A stretch of 64,000 bases of DNA from NCBI RefSeq assembly GCF_032062135.1, contig NC_092864.1, positions 22,659,077 through 22,723,076 on the forward strand, in the 5' to 3' direction. Within the stretch, counting starts at the first letter, position 1, and each line of letters starts with the position of its first letter. The notes beneath the pieces are model-generated. The model was not told the DNA's origin. It did not search any database and worked only from the letters and a program-made list of their open reading frames with translations. Of this stretch, positions 26,701-38,700 are shown piece by piece. Source of the DNA: Pyxicephalus adspersus. Taxonomy: Eukaryota; Chordata; Amphibia; Anura; Pyxicephalidae. Position numbers and translations under genes: made by a program.

Positions 26701-29700
26701 TTTACATATGTGCTTTGATGCAGTTCACTATAGGGTATACATACAGGCTTATGAAATAAAACTTACTGCAGTAGGCTGGGACATCAATATGGTAACTGAT
26801 CAACAATTATCTTTCATTTCACTGGCTTTGTTAAAAGCAGTAAACCGGGGTGAAAAGATTTGCTTTATTTTAGGGAACAGCTACCTTTTGTCTGAAATCG
26901 CTCTTGAAGATATAACATTGCACTTTGTGGTATGTGAAGGTGTACAGATACTGTTGCCTTTACCTTGTGAATAGATATCAGATATCCAAGACACTGGTGC
27001 TGCTGGCTGCTAGTCTTAGCAGATATGGAATTAGATCTGGTGATATCACTACTCTTCTGTACACTGTTCTCCTTGCTGGAAGCTCTGACATGAGGAGGCA
27101 AAGCCCTGTCTCTGCCAAGATGGCTGCCACCATACAGAGACACTGCATAGAACAAGGCATTACTTCTCAGTAATTGAGAAGACCAGCTGCAAGAAATACT
27201 AGTGATATGAATATGGACTATGGAATATGGAATATGTAAAGTGCTGTGTAATATGTTGGTGCTATATAAATACTGACTAAATTAATATTACTAGTCACTT
27301 GTCTTTTGCCTTCTCCCTGGCATTTTTCAGGGCACAGCCTTCATAGTTCATCTTCTGTTTAATTTCTGGTTGGTAGTTACAAGTTACTGTTACTGCCATT
27401 GAAATATATTTGTGGTAACATTTTAGATTTGTTCTTCTGCGTATTATTTATATATAGTATACAGGTATAAATATAGGTGTAGGGGACCTCGCTTCTCATT
27501 TAATGTTTGCAGATAAATGTTTCTGTGTTCTTAAGGCAATTATTAGAAATTGAAAATTAATTAAATGGCAAAAGCAATAAACTTGGAGCAATTGTTGCAA
27601 CAGATGGCCAGATGTCTACCAGATTTATTTACCATCGTAGGGGCTTAATCACCTTTTATTTTCTTTAAAAAGTGGGTGAAATTCATCCTAAACTAATAAC
27701 AATGGAACATGTAAATTACAGCAGGAATGGCAACAAATTACTTTTTCTGTCTGACTATGATTTCTCAGAAACAGGAGGAACATAGCAAATGATGCTAAAC
27801 ATTGAGATCCACTTTTGGGCTTTTCTTTTGGGAATGAACAATCTACAGATGAAAAAAAGTTACTCTCTGCAAGTTTAGGGCCCTGACTTGACATGCAAAT
27901 ATTCAGTTTGGATTTGTGGGTCCTCATACACGTTAAAACATCAATGCCTATAGGTCTCCTACCCATTCCTCTACTGGATAATGGTGAAAGAGGGGAATTG
28001 CATCCTGCCTCTCCACCCTCCATTGCAGTGCTAAATGCCAAATCAGGCCAATCTTGTGAGTGTCTGTGGGAGGAAGGGGGGTATTTGTGCAAGTTTTAAA
28101 AAACACAAAAAAACAGCCAGGGGCAGTGGATATGGAAGGCACAGAGGCGGATGGGCTGTTTATATTTGCTCAGTTAGCCTTACAAAAAGTCTGACCTTAT
28201 CCAAGGACTATCAAATCAGGTCTAGTAGATCACAGCCATTGTGCAGTTCAACTAAACAGAAAGCAGTGCCTGCACAGGTAAATATGACTACTTCCATGTA
28301 CATATTACTAACCATACTCAAATAAGACATTCTAAAACATTTCCACCGAAATTAAAAATAATAGTAAACTGATGACATTCACATATGATTAGAATACCAG
28401 GGAGTCCCAGTAGATTTTATTACCTTTTCTGATCTCTGGCAGATGTCAGTCTGGGAGATGGCATCTGCTATACGAAGTAAATGGGGCTTCAGCACCTCTT
28501 TGGAGCTCCCTCTGATAAATGCTGCCAGAATCATTAGGTGTGAGGCTAGGGGAGACTTCTGCAGTGCTTGCAGGAGCAGCTTGAGAAACACCTCAGGGTT
28601 CACAAAGGTTCCAATCAACTCCGCTGCTTTAACACTCTAGAGATAAGATGTTACAAAAAAAAGTATGAATAAATAAAAAGCATGCACAATGTGAACTATG
28701 GAAAAAAAAGCAAGCAAAGACACTAAAAATTAGGCAAACACTTTCAGTTGTTATTTTCCGCAACCACCTGTCCCCTACCTCTTCTACAGCTCTGACAGCT
28801 GGGGGAAAGTCCTAAAGAAGGTGCTCAGAATGCAATGAGACTTTAAGCCCCATGTAAACCCCACGCAAATCTTTAACTGCTCTGAAAACAGTGCATTTCC
28901 TGTAGCTATCAAACAAACTGTGTTGGGTTGAACAGGGGTTATAGCTGCTGTAACTTTACTTTGGAACTACAGGTATGTAGTGGGCCGGCATCAAGGGAGA
29001 AGACTTAAACTGTTCAAAGTTTCGAGGTCTCTGCATTGCATGATCAATATTAAACTTGTAGTGATAATTGCTAAGCAAAGTAGCACAATTACTAGGTATT
29101 TTATGATTAAAACATGCTGCTTAGACATTACAGAGGGATCAATTATATAAAATATTTATTAGAGTTGACATACACTTTAAAGATCACACTGATGTTTCTT
29201 TCAGTCTTTCACATTTTGTAGCCAAACAGGAATACTGAAAGTGAGTGGGGGCATTTCAAAATGTATTCATTCGAAATCTGGTTAGAATTTACATGATAAA
29301 TTACAGTTTTGCAGCACTGGGAAGTAAGGAAACCTGGAGGTGCTGATCACACAACAGTGTGTCCAATTTATTCACATGGCATCTCTGTTGCCATTTTTCC
29401 CGTCACTTTCTGTCTAGTGAAGGTTCTGTTGCTGTGGCGTGACAGTAAATGAAAGAAAATCTGAGCCCTGGATAGCAATAAAATTTGGGTGGGCATTCAA
29501 TGGGTAGGTGCAGACATGCCTCAGGATTGAGCGATCCCACACAGCTCCTGGCAGCAGTGAAAGGCATTTGTACCATTCACTGCCACTCTTATTCATGAGA
29601 CTGCCGAGGGGAGAAACGGTAACAGCACCACAACCTCAAAGCAAGTGAGAACATTAATTCCAATTCATCCTAATTCTTTCCTAGTCATTCGAAATGTTTT

Positions 29701-32700
29701 TGTAACATATAGATGGGTTTTCATCAGAGTGTACATAAAATCACACTTTAATGTAATCTCAATTTATCATTCATAAGACCTCCACATAAGAAAACATGTA
29801 AAGGCTTATCTCTTCAAGACATGAACTGGAAAAAATATTTCCAGTTTTACAGGCTGTCATTGTGCGATTTGACAGAGGAAATATGTTTAACACCTGGGAT
29901 GTAAAATAAATTAATTCTTCATTTCCTGGAGGCACCAAAAACAAGCTCCCACCATGCCCACTACCATCCATCTTCATTCACCTTGTATGCCAATACATAA
30001 TTGCTTGAAAAAATGCAGACAATATTTTGTGTCTTTCTGGAGTGGATTCAATAAATAAATGGCAAAAAAATATTTTTCAGGAACAAATATCAGACATTTT
30101 TAAAGTATCATTTATCATTCAAAGGGGGGACAGAGATCAGTTTTTACAGATGTTCATTATGTGAAGGAGAAAAGTACACAGGAAATTGCATTGCATTTTT
30201 TTTAAACTAATAGAAGACTTTCTATGTTTAGTTAAAATGATCCCTTTCTTTCCATGAACTTTATACAGGCCAGCAGTACAGTGAATCAAATACCGGACAT
30301 CCAATGTACCGTGACCACTTTTAGCTTGATCTGCGGTGCTCCCGATCAATGAAGCTGCTAACATTAGAAGTGACTGCTATTGGTTGCAGAAATTTTCTTG
30401 TGTTTGTTTTTTTGTTTCCCAAAGAAAGGGGAAAAATTCCTGTACTACGTATATGCAGATAAGGCAGACAAGAGTAAAAAACTCGCTCATCGCCTGCCAT
30501 CTTTATGTATGGAACAGGATATCACTGCTCAGATGCAATGGGCACAATCAACAAATGCAAGTATAACAATACATTGGTACGGTACCATGAATTGATCATT
30601 TTTGTGATGGAAAAATGCAAATTATTTCAGTGTTCTCCCCAGCCTTTTTTAACTGGGTGCACCACCTGGCATCTGGTTTGAACGCTGTATTTGTTGCTTC
30701 AGATTTTTCTTAGTAGGTTTATTAACTGTAATGATGTAATAAATAATGAAAGGACCAGGAGACTGAAAATTTAAGAAAAGGAAGTGGCCTGCCAAAATTA
30801 AGCACACTGTTTGAGTAAAATGTCTGCTGTACAAAGAAAAAAAAGCTAACGTTTGAATACTGTCATGAAAATTCTCACTACTTCTTTTCTTTCCTTTTGT
30901 AAATCTGCTGCAGCATACAGAAAAATACTCACATTGTGCACTACTTTCCCTTCCTCATCCAGACATGATATGTACAGCGTGCTGAGGACCAGCTCCATGT
31001 GCTGAGTGGTGTGATCTTCTGCATGTAACAACAAGACTACAAGCAGCTGAGATGCTTTGATTCTGGTTCCTGCAACCCAGTCTGTTATATCGTGACTGAC
31101 AGCTGGAAGAATCTTTGACAGGTTTCTAAAGACAAGCTCACGACATCCGAGGCCAGGTCTTTCCACTGAAACAAAAAGGTGTGATGAAACCAACTCTGTG
31201 AACTGGAAATTTAATTTACTATATAATTACAACATAGACTCCTCGTTATAAATCTGAGGGATAATAATTCAATTTCATAAAGTGATGGATTAAAAGGCAA
31301 CACAGAACAAACTCAAATCTTATGAGCATATTTTATTATGTAGACTTTCATTTACAGCTCACCTCCAGATGGATAAATTGAAGGAGAAGGATCACTGAAG
31401 TCCATCTTATCTTTGAGATCATCTTCATTCTCTCTTTCCCACTGCATGCCAATTTTCTTCCAATAATCCAGAGCAATCTGTCTGCATTTAGAGATGAATG
31501 AACTCAGCTTCTCAACAAATAAAATGTCACATACAAAGTTCTTTGGATGACAGTCAGACGAGTTTAAAAACCGTCCATACACCTATATTTAAATCTGCTT
31601 AATGCTAGCCACCCATGGGCCAATATTTTGGACAGATATGAGGTTTGATCAGGATCCAAACCTACTGCAAACTACAGTAAACAGGTAAACAATAGATATC
31701 TGGGAGATATTCGTCATTTACCATGTAAATATCTGTCTCTGAGTTCCAAAAGCCAGGTCCCAACAACAACAGTTACTGCTTGCCGAACCTAAAAAAAACA
31801 AAGTTACTTAAAATCAGTGAACACAAAGTGCAAGGATTTAGAATCAGACTCTATGCACAACTGCAGACATCCACTATTCAGATTCATGGCATCTCTCCAA
31901 AGTCAAAACAAAGTTTTCAGAATATATACAAAATGGGAACTATTTCCTGCTAGCAATAACTACAGAACATTAATCAACAGAGCAATAAAAAATCAACATC
32001 AGATTTTATGTTCATGTAATTGTAATAATAAGGCCTCCCCTGGAAATGAAACTCAGGCGTTGATCCCTCCTGGAAGTCAGCAGAGTTCAAAGTATCTTCA
32101 CCATAGAAGGACATAAATCTCACCACTCATAAATGTCAATCCCTATCATTATACAATTTGGAGCTTGAAAGACCTGTATGGCCCTTTACATGGTGGAACT
32201 CCAGACCTCTGAAAACAGCAAAATATATTTACTATATTCTATAGTTCTATAACTAGAAATGTTAAGTGAATTTGTAAAAGCACCTAGTGTTAAGAACTAA
32301 TCCTGACATTGTATAAGCCCTTTGTAATCAGACTGGGAAAGGAAAAAGCAGCTCAAAAGGCTAATTCAGTATGCTGCAGTGTTCAAACACCATCAAGGAG
32401 AATGCTTATTAGGGAAAAGAGAAGGGCAGCAGAAAAATGTTCTCAGTCTCCTCCTTCTCCTTCACTATCCAATAATAATAATAATAATGTTATGGAGACA
32501 GAGCCAAGCTACACATGTCAAATGAAGCCCTGTAAACACAGCACTGTTTAGTTCTATAGAAATGAGAGGATGAGTGGGAGACTCCCTGCTGTGTCCACCC
32601 CCATAGGAAATCCCAGCAGATATTCCCAATCAGTTGTTTAGTGATCTGCCTGATGAACGGTGTCCCCATCACTGTGCATATGTAGAAATATCCCAATTTA

Positions 32701-35700
32701 TACGCTGTGCTTTATTCCTTAGCCAGCCACTGGCTTATAACAAAAGATGTTCTGTGATTGGCTAAGAAGATCCCAGTCACATGACCTGTCAATGCCATAT
32801 GAGAATGATTTCTAACTATCACCGAGTATTCTTTAAGGCAGTGAGCAGAAAATAACTTCATAAAACACCACAACCTGGATTTTACAAATGTAAAATATAT
32901 TGCCGTCAAGGTCTGATAGGTTTTACCATGGTAAAACATTACTTTATACTATTAGAAGTCACATTGTCTGAAAGCTTATGGGTTTTCATGGCAGCAACAA
33001 AAAACAGATTACCACTTCCGTTTGCATCCTCCTTACAGCCTTGTAGGGATGTTCAATAGACTTCAGAGGATTGTTGCTGGAAACAATTTTTCCCGATGAT
33101 ATCCAGTGAAAGAACAAACAAGTGCTGTACCAACACCATTCTGTTCGATGGAGAGGGAAAAACAAGCAAGCAGCACCCTGATGTGCTCTCCTCCATTGAA
33201 TTAGTCATTCATCAATCCACTGTGGCAACTGATAAATGACTTAATGGGAGGGGGATACCACTATACATATGTCAGAATAGTTCTGACATGTGTACATATC
33301 TTTACATTTGGTTCTGTTATCCTATACTGTTACATACAATGCGAACCTGGGAAAATTAATGCAATCACACCTTCAGCTCATTTAGCACAGCACATATGAA
33401 ATTAGCTGTAATTAGTTGTGATGATCATTAGGTAAATGCGGTCATACAATAGATACTTAGAACTGATTAGGTGTCTATGCAGCACCCCTTCCATTGTTTC
33501 AGCCCTTCTTCTAACAAGGGCACAAACCTAACCCAGCGCTAAGTTGTCTATATTGACCCTAACATGTTTGGGGCTGTAAATCACTGAATAGATTCCTATC
33601 ATAAAAAGGATTTCTTTCTCTTCTGGAGACTCTCTTGAATCATTATCGCTGTACTAGAGATGGTATAATAAGCACTCGGATTCCAAGTGTCACATTCATC
33701 TGACATTGCATGAGTGGAGGGAAAAGCTGCAGTTTTCATGCAGAAGAGAAGCCTATTAGTGGAAATCTACTGCCCCTAATTAACAGTGGAGGCTTCTATT
33801 ACTAAATACCAGCTTGTTTTTATTGAATCTAATCTATTAAAAATGCTGATCAGTGTATGGCGGCTTTAAATCACAAGATATCTGCTGAGGGGCAGGATTA
33901 GAGTTCAGTGTATCCCTTTACACACAGCCAGCAATTACAATTTTCTCAAGCTACATTTCCTCTAGAAAATGTAAGAATCCCATTTCTTACATTATTCTAC
34001 TTTATCTCTTCTATAAATACTGATAACTGTTTCACAATTAAATTTCAATAGCACTGGAGGTTAAAGTATAAAGGATAGAGGTGCTTGCACTGTGTGTATT
34101 CAATTAACATGAGGATTACCATGCTCCAGAATACTTTATAGCCCAGTTTTCTTTACACCCTGAAATACATAGACACAGAGGCCTTGATTTATTAAAGCTC
34201 TTGAAGGTTGGACAGCATACACTTTCATCAGTGAAGCTGGGTAATCCAGCAAACCTGGAATGCATCTGGTCCAGGATAGAAAACATTTGCTAACAAATAG
34301 CAAATTACTTTTAAGAAATCGATTCCAGGATTGCTGGATTACCCAGCTTCACTGATAAAAAGGTATCTTCTCCAGCCTTCGACAGCTTTAATAAACCAGG
34401 GCCAGAGTGTTTGGATTATTAAAAGTAGAGCAAGAAAAACTTGAACTGCAGTAATACAGCTGCTCATACCAACCAGTGAGATCCCCATCTGAAATATAAC
34501 TGATTGGCTGCTAGGGACAACACCTTCAGTGCTAACTTTATTCTAGTTTTCATGGGTTTGATCAATAGCTTTATCCAAGTGTGGCCATCAAAATTGCAAA
34601 GTAGTGAGGACATAAGTGTGGACTTATAAAAACATTACAACAGCAAAGTCTTCGCTTTGCAAAGTTTGCACTCCAAATTTTACTTTCTATTAAAGGAGTA
34701 CTTTGGCATATATGAAAAGAAAATATTGTTTGAAAAGAAACCCTGTTAAACAAAATGTAAACAATTAACACTTTCATTCTGACAAGGCACTATGCAAACA
34801 TGACATCTTCATATTTGCCATCTTGTGTAATTACTCAAAACTCTGGCATACAAGTACCTGGATACTGGGAGAAACAGAATCAGAATATTGTTATTTTCCC
34901 AAAGAAATGGTTGTATGTTTTCTGAAACTGCATTAGTTATTTCAGCAACAAAAGTATTTAGACATTTCCAAAAATAAAGGGCAAGGTGGCATAAACGTTA
35001 TTGCAGCATAGGTAGCTATTATGGAGTCTTATGAGGCCCCATTAAAGCGGACATATGATCACATTTTTAACATTATGTAAAAGGGTGGCTATTCATTTTA
35101 CATAACAAAATATTTACAGTTTTTTTTAAACTCTTTTTTTGGGGAGGTTCCCTTCTGTCTTTACCGACATGATGCGTATATTTGCATCACATATTCCAGG
35201 AAGCTGTGGGCCACTCCTTCTGCACATGCCCAAGATTGGACTTTATTTGGCTTTCAGTGGGGAATGCAGTGAGATAGGATTTTTTCTTATATTTGGAGGA
35301 TAACATGTCACGTGTACTTATGCTTGTGCAGTGTGAGATTGGGTGTAATAAAGAAGAATCCAGAAAATGGCGTTGTTGGACAGAATGGCAAGCCCCAGAA
35401 AGAAAAGGGAAGCCAAGACAGTTCAGGACTCACTGGGCTTAGTTTTTAGGTGATTTTTTTTTTTTTACTATAAGTTCTACTCAGTGGGTTGCCGAGACAG
35501 TTTAAACATAGAAAATATGTGTGCATGCAATGAATGGTAACACAACTCATGTACTATATAGTTAAGGTATGAAGAGGTTGCTACTGACCCTGACCTTATA
35601 CTGTGACATTTCCAATCACATTTCCAAAAGTTGATATAACACATAAAGGAGGAGGATACAGAATTTGTAGTCAAAGATGTGGGAGGAAACCGGAGTACCC

Positions 35701-38700
35701 GGAAGAAATCCATGCAGACACGGGGAGAACCTGCAAACTCCATGCAGATAGCGTCCTGGCTGGAATTCCAACCTAGGACCTAACGCTGCAAAGGTCGGAG
35801 TGCTAACCCCTGAGCCACCGTGCTGCCCCATAAAAATGATACAGCGAATCTGATCAGAAGCTTCCAATGCTCCTATGGTTCATCCCATCTCCACTCTACA
35901 GTCAGAAGGCTGAATTGTTTGTCTGTCAAGACCAACATTGGCAGACGATCTGTAGTGTCTCCAAAGCTAAAAACTGACAGCTATAGTTTAAAGAAGTTTG
36001 TATTTGAACCATAGATTTTTTCCTTTCTTCTGACTACCACACCACCTCTTTCTGCACTGCAAAAATACTGAGATGTTCCTTCATCCTCTGACAATTTATA
36101 TTCATAGCAATAGTCCCTAGTACTGTACTGACTATGCTAATAGCTAACTGTCTTTGACTTGGACTAAGCTATATGTCCATATAACAAGATCAGTGATAGT
36201 TATTAGGGGACACCCCATCAAAATATTGCTATGGGGCCCCATAATCTGTAGTTTTGCCCCTGAAGGGGGCTTGACAATGAGAATGTTTACTAAAAAAAGT
36301 ATTGATTACTACATTTTATTTAAAATGCGGCACTTGAGAATTATGATAGTTGGGCAACATGCAGTTGTGCTTATGGGTAAGCAGCTAACGGGCCCAAGGG
36401 AGAGGAGTACAGACTGCAAAGAGAAGAGGGACAAACAAGTAGGGATATATGCAAAGCTAGGTCTATAGGTACCGTATTTTTCGCCGTATAAGACGCTCCG
36501 GAATATAAGACGCACCCAATTTTAAAGGAGGAAAATCTAGAAAAAAANNNNNNNNNNNNNNNNNNNNNNNNNNNNNNNNNNNNNNNNNNNNNNNNNNNNN
36601 NNNNNNNNNNNNNNNNNNNNNNNNNNNNNNNNNNNNNNNNNNNNNNNNNNNNNNNNNNNNNNNNNNNNNNNNNNNNNNNNNNNNNNNNNNNNNNNNNNNN
36701 NNNNNNNNNNNNNNNNNNNNNNNNNNNNNNNNNNNNNNNNNNNNNNNNNNNNNNNNNNNNNNNNNNNNNNNNNNNNNNNNNNNNNNNNNNNNNNNNNNNN
36801 NNNNNNNNNNNNNNNNNNNNNNNNNNNNNNNNNNNNNNNNNNNNNNNNNNNNNNNNNNNNNNNNNNNNNNNNNNNNNNNNNNNNNNNNNNNNNNNNNNNN
36901 NNNNNNNNNNNNNNNNNNNNNNNNNNNNNNNNNNNNNNNNNNNNNNNNNNNNNNNNNNNNNNNNNNNNNNNNNNNNNNNNNNNNNNNNNNNNNNNNNNNN
37001 NNNNNNNNNNNNNNNNNNNNNNNNNNNNNNNNNNNNNNNNNNNNNNNNNNNNNNNNNNNNNNNNNNNNNNNNNNNNNNNNNNNNNNNNNNNNNNNNNNNN
37101 NNNNNNNNNNNNNNNNNNNNNNNNNNNNNNNNNNNNNNNNNNNNNNNNNNNNNNNNNNNNNNNNNNNNNNNNNNNNNNNNNNNNNNNNNNNNNNNNNNNN
37201 NNNNNNNNNNNNNNNNNNNNNNNNNNNNNNNNNNNNNNNNNNNNNNNNNNNNNNNNNNNNNNNNNNNNNNNNNNNNNNNNNNNNNNNNNNNNNNNNNNNN
37301 NNNNNNNNNNNNNNNNNNNNNNNNNNNNNNNNNNNNNNNNNNNNNNNNNNNNNNNNNNNNNNNNNNNNNNNNNNNNNNNNNNNNNNNNNNNNNNNNNNNN
37401 NNNNNNNNNNNNNNNNNNNNNNNNNNNNNNNNNNNNNNNNNNNNNNNNNNNNNNNNNNNNNNNNNNNNNNNNNNNNNNNNNNNNNNNNNNNNNNNNNNNN
37501 NNNNNNNNNNNNNNNNNNNNNNNNNNNNNNGTTTTTTTTCTCAGATATAGTTCAGTTACAGCTGGATTACCCCATGCACAAGATGAGAATGCTGCTGATG
37601 TGATTTCACGACAAAACAAACAGCATTGCAATTCCATTCAAGGAAGTAAAAAGTAACTTCAGGACAAAGATGCAGAAGACAAAACTGTTATAATATAACT
37701 TTGTGATAATGCTAGTGAAAGGCAGGATCATGACAACAAACATTATATTTTCTGAAAGTTCTACTTTCAAAGAAATCCATAACTGAAGAAAAGGAAACTC
37801 CCATTGTAGAGACAATTGGAGAGTTGGAGAATCACTAAAAATGTCAGAGTTGAGGACCTGTCAGTTGTCTAAACCTATGCACAAAGCTGGAAAGAAGGTT
37901 ATTCAATACAATAGTCTTCATTTGTAGCCAGACGACTGGTATTTTCAACTCTTAGGGCCCCATTCACACCAGGGTGGTCTGCTGAGGTCACTAAAACTGA
38001 CCTGAATTTTCAATAACACACCTTAAACCAACCCAGTGCTCAACCCAAAAAAATTGTTTAAGCCGGGTGGCAGCCCCTGTATTGTGACCCAACTCTTCAG
38101 TAGCCACCCAAAAACAGCCGGCTAAAGGGTTCTGGGGAGAACACTGCAGCCTCCTTGACGTTTTTTTAATATGAGTCTGTTTTACTTACTATAGCCACAG
38201 CTCACAGTGTATTGTTTCAATGGTCAGTAGGAAGAATGTCACATTTACAGATAGCCAAATAGTTATTAGTGTCATTTAAACTGACCTGCGAGGGATGAAT
38301 TGCCTATTGTTTAAGGAAGTAACCCCTAGCAACCTTGGGTTGGTAGTGCCTTACCACACATTGAGGTGCACTGTAACACAAAATGGTCTGAGCAACATTC
38401 ACACCCATATTCATCATTCATATTGTATAATAACGCAGCACAATGCTGTAAATTAGTTTTCACTGGCATTCAGATCAATTCAAGTTTTACACAGTACAGT
38501 AAAATGATCTTTATATTTTTAAAGGACTATTTTCAATCAAATCCAATGAAATCTGAAAATTACAGTCACATGGCTTAAAATGAAGAAATTTTTAAATTTT
38601 TAAATACAATATGTCAAATTCTAAAGACACAGAGATCTAAAGATCTTTGTCTCTTTCAAGTCAGATCTACCTAAACTAATGTATCAGCCTTGAACAAAGT

